A stretch of DNA of 64,000 nt from Epiperipatus broadwayi (Eukaryota > Onychophora > Udeonychophora > Euonychophora > Peripatidae): positions 156,827 to 220,826 of the forward strand of contig JAQFVV010013062.1 in assembly GCA_028023455.1 (NCBI GenBank), given 5' to 3'. Shown one piece after another: positions 57,453 to 64,000 of the stretch (position 1 is its first letter; each line of letters starts with the position of its first letter). Both the position numbers and the translations under genes were made by a program. The notes under the pieces are model-generated. The model made no database searches, had not been told where the DNA came from, and saw only the letters and a list, made by a program, of their open reading frames with translations.

Positions 57453-59708
57453 CACAAAATATCAATCTTGTTTGTGTCTTCAAAAAATATTCAAATCTGA
57501 TTTGAATTTCAAGTCATGAATCTTGAAAAGGGATGAGGTATTTCTATGTGATGAAGTCCTTTATAAATAATGATGTGATTATAAACATTTATGGATGAGT
57601 ACATTTTTTTATCAACACAAAAGAAAAAACGATAAAACTATGCTAAATAAGATTCTGAATATTCGTATGAAATGAATAAATAAGTAAAAGAAAAGAAGCA
57701 TTGTATCGAGAAAATAAAGATGAATTAATATGTTTTTAGAACATTTAATGGTTTTCCCGAAAGATACTTTTCAACTTTAAAATTTTACCTTACACAAGTT
57801 GTATGAAAAAAAAATTGCAATTTTTATTTTAAAAAAACTTTTTTTTTTTTTAGAGAGAAAAGCAATTTAAGTGTTCTTTTTACACATTGACGTATATATA
57901 TAAAAGTCACAATTCTGTAATATCAGATTGTTTTTTTCAGGAAAAAGAATGTAAGCTTTATTTTTTTGACAGTAAATGGCATTGACAATAATAGTTGATG
58001 CAAAGTGATAATATCTATTTTAATATTTAAAAATGAGACCCTTTATACTAATCTGAATATTCAGAAATGCTTGGCAGAAAATTCAATAAATTGACTTGTT
58101 AGTTTGTCTATAGCAAATCAAGCTATTCTAAAGATATGGGTAAGAAATTAAAAGCAAATTAATCACGTTTGAAGGCTACAATATATATATATGAAAATAG
58201 TGTTGAATTGGATTGTATAAAGAAGATAACAAATAGTTGGGCTAAAAACTAGGCTTTACCATAAGCAAAGTTATTACAGAATTCGCATTTATGTATTTAT
58301 TTTTAAGAAATGAAATAAATATATAAAGAATAAATTGTAGGCCAAAATAATAACCAATGGGAAAAGAGCATAAGTAAATTGATAGGGGAAAAAGAAATGG
58401 AGTTATGAAAAATGAATACGAATAAAAATAAATATAAGAATAAAAACATATATATTGCTAAAATGAATTTATTGTTATTTGGACTGAGGCAGGAACTTTG
58501 AATATTGAAAAAAAGAGAAAAAAATAGAACAAGAATTTAGATTGTAGATGTATTTGTATGGAGATATAAGAAAGATTTTAAAGAATTTAATTTTGAAATA
58601 TGGAATATTTAAGGATAAAGAGGATATGTTTTATGGGAAAAAAAATAAAGATTAGATGAACAAAAAGTAAATGTAACAGAATATGAGAAGAAAAATAATT
58701 TAATAGTAATAGATTGAAAGGGGATAACAAATGAGAAAAGGTTTTTAGGCTCAAGTGTTTTTATGCAAAAAAAAAAAATGTCTTTATCTAGAAAAAAAAA
58801 AGTTATTTAACACCATAGAGAGAGACCAGTCTAGCATAGTAAGAAAAAATAGCAGCTGATTAATAAGACAGGAAGGAAATATAATTAAAAAATTAGCAGA
58901 GACAATTTAAAAAAAAAAAAAAAGATGCCAAGAACAATATATATATATAAAGTCTGAACACATAAATTTAGGAGTGTTTAGACTGATAAAGAAAGATAAA
59001 CAATATTTAAACATTGGACAACATCAAAAAAAATTTTTTTAATGTAATCACTGAAAAAAAATCACATTAGCCTTTTTACTTGTACATAAGTCATATTTCA
59101 ATTCTTTTGAATACTCAACTTCATCCAAACACAGCTAAGGGATAATACATTTTTCTGAATAAGTATGTGGAAAACATATTCCCTTTAAATGTTTCTGAAG
59201 ATTATTGTTTAAAACAGTTTAAACTTTTTTTAATATTGACAAAAAATATTGATAATTATATACTTTATAAAATAGTAATCATATAGTCTTTAACTCAAGA
59301 GGTTATGTGATGAGCATCAAATGATGAACTCATCACAACTTTTCTCAAGAGATAATTGGTCCATGAATCTTAAGATCTTAATTTGTCACTCTACCATTGA
59401 AGTAAGTCACACAGAACATTAAATGTTTTCAAAAAGGATAATGTTATAAGAATTTCTAAATTGTATACAGAGTGATGAGTTGTACATAAAGAAAACTCAG
59501 TCCATTACATGACCATTAATGTGTAACATTCATAAATTCTTACTTTATAAAATGTTAAATATTATATAGATGAAGCATTTGTGTAAAGTTGCTGAATTAA
59601 AAAAGAAAAGATCATGTTCATAACTCTAGTTATTTAATATACAACAAAACTTCCAAACTCTATACACCTTTAGAATATATGGATAATAACATATGGAAAA
59701 AGAAAATG
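57453..59708. other. AT-rich non-coding stretch
   Basis: No gene supported; purine-rich on the plus strand between about 58320 and 58900, with many short A runs. Confidence 0.5.
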
Positions 59709-60146
59709 ATCTCAAAGATGCATTTATGGCAAAACTAGTGTTTATCATTTAACCCAGATTGTTGCCTACACATGTCTTCATTATCATTGTTTAGTATTCA
59801 TTCATAGAGTACTATAATTTAATTTACAAGTGCATTATAACTTGTGCATATTCAGTTTTGGTGATATCATTTTGAATAATGTCACTAATCATGTTTTAAG
59901 ACTACAAATTATTTAATTTTTAGTTCAGATGTAAACTTTAAATTCAATTGAAGATTAATATATCACTTATTAAATCCTAGCATAAATATTTTTCATTTAA
60001 TACTCTCTATTTTTTATTCATAAATGATAAATTAATTATGCAATAAAAAGTTACAAATTTGATACATTCTTAAAACATATGAAATAGGCAAATGATATCC
60101 AAGATACATTTCTGGAGGAATCAGCCTTTATAATTAGTTCAGATTA
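59709..60146 (-). repeat. Two old relics of the hammerhead repeat superfamily
   Basis: 59709-59760 (GATCTCAAAGATGCATTTAT, then TTTATCATTTAACCCAGATT) and about 60093-60146 (GATATCCAAGATACATTT, then AATTAGTTCAGATTATTGG) keep the block order of family B/C around a hammerhead, including the CAAAGATGCATTT-type end. The cores are destroyed. They show that the family has been present for a long time. Confidence 0.4.
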
Positions 60147-61042
60147 TTGGTATCTTATGTTTGGTACATGTGTAAATTCATGCCTATTAAATAAATGCTT
60201 ACATAGGCACTAGCAACTTTTTTTAAAAATTCTAGAAACAATGAGGTCCTGAATATTTTTGTTTATTTTACATTTCATAAAATTAAAAGGCACCAATTTT
60301 TGCAGACAAATGAGTATTATAAAAATATTATATTGAGAAGCTTAGCAATAAATAAATGCACATTGCTGGAGAAAGAAAATGTAAGCCAGTTATTCTATTA
60401 TGAAAGGAGGCTTTATAATATCAGTTAACTTGTTTATAAGTATTTGTACCATTTTTAATTCAATTTATTTTTTCATAATCTTAATTAATAAGCTCAAATC
60501 TTTAGATATTTTGCTCTGATTTTGAGTTAGATTTTAATTTTTTGTTTATATTTTTTATAACTTTGGAGATATTGCATTTACATGATTATTTTTATTTTTA
60601 ATAATTTTTAAAATTCTTATTGTTTCAGTGAGATAATTATTATCTTTCTCTTACCAAAAACATTCCTGTGGCACCCAAGCATATTTTTTTTCCAAATAAA
60701 AAAAAGGATTAATTCTTGCATGGAAGACATGGAATGCTTTAACAAATTCTATATTTTTTCAGAATTTAAGGTAGCAAGCATAATAACATTTTTAAAAATA
60801 TATATATTTTTCATCTGCTTTAAGACTATGATCTTCAAATTATTGACTTCAAACTCTGTCTTCCTCCATTATTGTCTTTTTTTATAGTCACTTTTACTTC
60901 CCATAATGAATAATATATCTGTAGTGTAATTTTCATTTCACTACTCTCATGTAAAATAGGTAATGTTTTCTATCCACTTTTAACACCTTGTGGGAGGATG
61001 TAATCATAAACATATGATCAAAAACATGTGATAAAGATCTAT

Positions 61043-61095
61043 GATCCTCAAAACATCATTATGTACTGAACCAGCACTCATCAGTTGTCTCAGAC
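61043..61095 (-). ncRNA. Decayed hammerhead motif, family B
   Basis: Minus strand: ACAA, CTGATGAG, TGCTGGTTCAGTA stem II, then CATAATGATG where GAAA should be, and TTTTGAGGATC. The first half is well kept and the second half lost, so it is inactive. Confidence 0.5.
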
Positions 61096-61436
61096 CTCAA
61101 TGTCTCACACATATCTTTATCATTGTTCAGTATATGTATATGTAAATATCAAATTACTATTGTTCAATTGACAAAGATGTTAAAACTGGATAGAAAACAT
61201 TCCCTACTTGCGGTGAGAATAATGTAATGAAAATTATACTACAGAAAGAAATATTATTCATTTTTGGATAATTTCTAGTCTAATGAGTGACTAATAAAAA
61301 TTATTAATATACTTTCATTAAGTGATTTGTGTTAACAATGTGGGGGATGCACATTTGACATTTATCAATTATACTGTAGTAATTTTCTATCTATATATAT
61401 ATTAAACAATGATAAAGATATGTGTAAGAGTTTATG

Positions 61437-61490
61437 ATCTGGCTAATTGAGGAGTGCTGGTTCAAGAATGAAATGTTCATCTTGGAGATC
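61437..61490 (+). ncRNA. Decayed hammerhead motif, family B
   Basis: GATCTGGCTAA, TTGAGGAG (two core changes), TGCTGGTTCAAGA, AT, GAAA, TGTTCA, TC, TTGGAGATC. Outer stem I GATC/GATC and the TC^TTGG side remain. Inactive by core changes. Confidence 0.5.
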
Positions 61491-61816
61491 ATAGATCTTT
61501 TTCACATTTGTTTATGATTGCATCCCTCCACAAAGTGTTAAAAGCATATAGAAAATATTCCCTACCTTGTGTGAGAGCAGTGTAATAAAAATTACACTAC
61601 AGAAAAATTATTTATTATTGGATAATCTCTAATCTACTGAGTGACTAATAAAAATAATTATTAAACTTTTATTTGCCTTCTAATTTTTATCAAATGTTGT
61701 TTATTGATTTTGGGTTGGGGGGGGGGGGCATTAAAAATTTTTTAAAAAAAATATTTTATTATGTATGTCATTGTTTTACTGAATAAACACAGCTAGGGAA
61801 TTAAACAATTTTTAAC

Positions 61817-62238
61817 TATATTCTTAATTACTAATATGCTAAAATTAATTGCCTTATGGTGAAACTTTTAAGTTTATTAATTAGTAGGCTTTTTTTTATT
61901 TATTCTATTTTTTAGACTTAGTGCTTTCAGAGCCCTTGCAGCTCCATACTCATAGTTCTTTTCATATTGTTAACTATATGCAAATGCATGCAAATTGCTT
62001 ATATCACCCATTTTTTCGAAATCGCGAAGCACGTGTCCTTTCTGCATATAGTTAACAATATGAAAAGGACTATGAATATGGAGCTGCAAGGGCTCTGAAA
62101 GCACTAAGTCTAAAAGATAGAATAAATAAAAAAAAAGCCTACTAATTAATAAACTTAAAAGTTTTACCATAACGCAATTATAGCGTATTATTAATTACAA
62201 AGTAAGGGTGAAATAAAAATTGTTATTATATTCTTAAT
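61817..62238. repeat. Large palindrome with 12-bp TSD
   Basis: TATATTCTTAAT at 61817-61828 and 62227-62238 brackets an inverted repeat. The best-matched arms run from about 61850 to 61982 and from 62043 to about 62177 with very few differences (AAGTTTATTAATTAGTAGGC, TTTAGACTTAGTGCTTTCAG, AGCCCTTGCAGCTCCATA), around a 60-base centre with CpG-rich TTCGAAATCGCGAAGCACGT. No coding frame. It is a second palindromic insertion, unrelated in sequence to 1823-2009 but alike in build. Confidence 0.75.
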
Positions 62239-64000
62239 AAAAATCTGTATTGATTCATTTCAACTATATTTAAATATTTTTATTATTAATTACACAATTA
62301 TACATTACAGAGCTATACTTTATAATATTATTGTGAGAAAGAGCATTTAAACACCTTTTGTTTGGTTAATTAAAATATTATTAAATATTTTAACATTGTA
62401 TAGGAATAGCAAGATATAAACTACCTTTAGTGAATATTAAATATATTAGTGGCTTAGTTCATAATACCATAATTCAAGTTTGTCATTGATTAATATATAC
62501 CCACCATAACAAATCGATTTATGATCAAAGTTCAATGTAATTAAAAATAATTTTTAGTCTAAACATTTATGTAATATTTTACTTATAGTCAGATTGATGT
62601 ATTATATACTTGTTACTTTTTTGCTATTAAACTTGTATTACTTATAATCCTTATATATAATTGTACTTAAAAATATTGTATGCTCTTATAAGAATATTCA
62701 TTAGGTTATAATTAGCTACAAATTTGAGATGCTATAATAACTTTATAATAAGAAGATAGCTAATAATGGCTAACTCCTTTGATAATGATAATAAGATAAT
62801 TATCTGATTTGTTGCTCAAAGATTATCTGATATTAGGGAATTAGAGTAATGGACTGAATACGACAGTGCCCCTCAGCTGGTAATTGGTAATAAACTCAAT
62901 ATTTGTTCTTCAACTGGGAATAATTAGTGGACTGAATATGATAATATGCTAAAGAAAGGAAGTGGTCTATAATCTTTTGAGTTTTGATCACTACTTCATC
63001 ACTGGTAAGTTGCATAGGATGTTTACTTATAAAAGAGCATGTTTGAATTTGTGGGATTATAAATATTAATTTACTAGTGCAGTTACTTTTATCTTATTCT
63101 AAAACCATCCAATGTACACTTAAGAAAATATATCAAATGATATAGTGATATAAAATCATTATTTCTTAATCAACTACTTTCTGTCTTTTGCCTTTATTAA
63201 TGAAGACTAGATTTCAAAATTGGAGCTTATATTCTTATGCATCCAATATAAAGGCATAAAAAAGAAATCCAAGCATTGTATTTTATTCTTCATTGACAAT
63301 GTCAAAAGAAAAATCAGTCAGTCTGTAGTTGAGGATTTTATAGCATTCTCTCAAAAGTATATTAGTATAGCATATGAGAGCATATGCAATGTTGCTAAAT
63401 ATATTAGTTAATCTTTACTTTATATATAAACTCTTACAAATATGATTTTGATTTCCAAATAATTTTTCTGTAGATTGTCTGATGAAGAGTACAATAGCTT
63501 TAAACTTTTCTGTTAGTATAATGTAATAACTAGCATAGAGTTGTGACATGTAAAACGATATTGTAATTGTGTGTGCACAAACATACTTTTTCAAATACTT
63601 AGTTCTTTCATTCATACCATTTTTTTTTATAGACTGAAGAAACAAAAACATATGATATTAGTTTTTAATTAAAAAAATGAATAATTGTCAAATTTAATTT
63701 TAAATTTATTCCCAGGGTTTATGAGAAGAAAATTATAATAAAATCCATAATTAAAAGATTAGAAATTATATTTTAATTGCATTCCCCTCATACTTGCCTA
63801 TATAAAAGTTTTTTAATTTTTTATATAATTAATTCAGTCTGCTGTTAAGGTGGGATGTGTTGAATGGTTTTGCTGTTTTGTGGGTCATGTCACATTTTTT
63901 ATGATTTTTTATTTTATTAAAAAATGTTCTTTTTTTTTTTAACATATTTTAAAATATATAGTTATAATTAATGTTTCCATTTGTTTTAGAAATGCATAAT
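62239..64000. other. AT-rich non-coding stretch
   Basis: No gene supported. At 63479-63510, CTGATGAAGAGTACAATAGC followed by TTTAAAC faintly recalls a Penelope-type hammerhead core, but without stems. The window ends in AT-rich sequence. Confidence 0.45.

Larger units (their letters stand above)
60905..61665. mobile_element. Family B array: inverted unit plus about 360-bp direct tandem
   Basis: A minus-oriented unit (about 60920-61165, beginning GTAGTGTAATTTTCATTTCA) is followed by plus-oriented sequence in which AAAATTATACTACAGAAAG (61230) recurs as AAAATTACACTACAGAAAAA (61590), about 360 bases later. ATAATTTCTAGTCTAATGAG and ATAATCTCTAATCTACTGAG also recur. So one inverted plus about one and a quarter tandem units. 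Hammerhead relics lie in both orientations. Non-coding. Confidence 0.72.

Noticed and set aside
61970-62170. A 66-codon minus-strand frame
   Set aside because: It lies within the right arm and centre of the large palindrome and has no independent support.
63479-63510. CTGATGAAGAGTACAATAGC as a Penelope-type hammerhead
   Set aside because: GAAAC is replaced by TAAAC and no stem I or III pairing was found; too weak to annotate.

Overview
The window is strongly A+T-rich animal nuclear DNA, most likely from an invertebrate. It is dense in microsatellites, decayed retrotransposons and foldback repeats. The LINE remnants are of the APE-endonuclease/reverse-transcriptase type common in arthropods, molluscs and nematodes; I cannot name the species. 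I see no intact host gene. The only exon-like segment is a 45-base open block at 27349-27393 with good splice signals on both sides, so much of the window may be intron or intergenic DNA.

Layout. 1-3463: AT-rich sequence with one perfect 88-bp palindrome (1823-2009). 3464-7584: a composite insertion inside a 24-bp direct repeat, holding a 192-bp (TTA)n tract, an inverted copy of a LINE 3' region, an unidentified antisense reading frame and a frameshifted but nearly complete LINE (4403-7280). 9371-9770 and 19885-20455: two more remnants of the same LINE. 10190-17006: a cluster of foldback and tandem repeats. 18557-18689: (ATT)n. 21-26.6 kb: tRNA-like SINEs, one with a clear target duplication, and another foldback. 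28.3-32.4 kb: more foldbacks. 32417-38345: two long LTR-like direct repeats around a short non-coding interior; one repeat carries a 764-bp TTAA-flanked MITE. 39.5-46.2 kb: old dispersed repeats and a complex foldback/tandem array. 47290-48390: a 1.1-kb (TTC)n tract. 49.4-62.2 kb: further foldbacks, a possible Tc1-like relic and a second large palindrome.

Main result. Several otherwise distinct repeat families (called A to D here) carry the sequence signature of a type I hammerhead ribozyme: CTGANGA, a short stem II hairpin, GAAA, a self-complementary stem III segment, a TA or TC cleavage dinucleotide, and a flanking stem I (for example ACCAA with TTGGT). There are sixteen readable hammerhead sites in families A to C, an intact and a decayed one in family D, and weaker relatives in families E and F. 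Units occur as head-to-tail tandems (about 360, 380 and 455 bp) and as inverted pairs. Several insertions have target duplications of 8-14 bp. This arrangement recalls the terminal repeats of Penelope-like elements and the small non-autonomous retrozymes, both known to carry hammerheads. No Penelope-type reverse transcriptase is visible here, so these would be non-autonomous copies mobilised by something outside the window. Family names are local labels, and all homology statements rest on reading alone.
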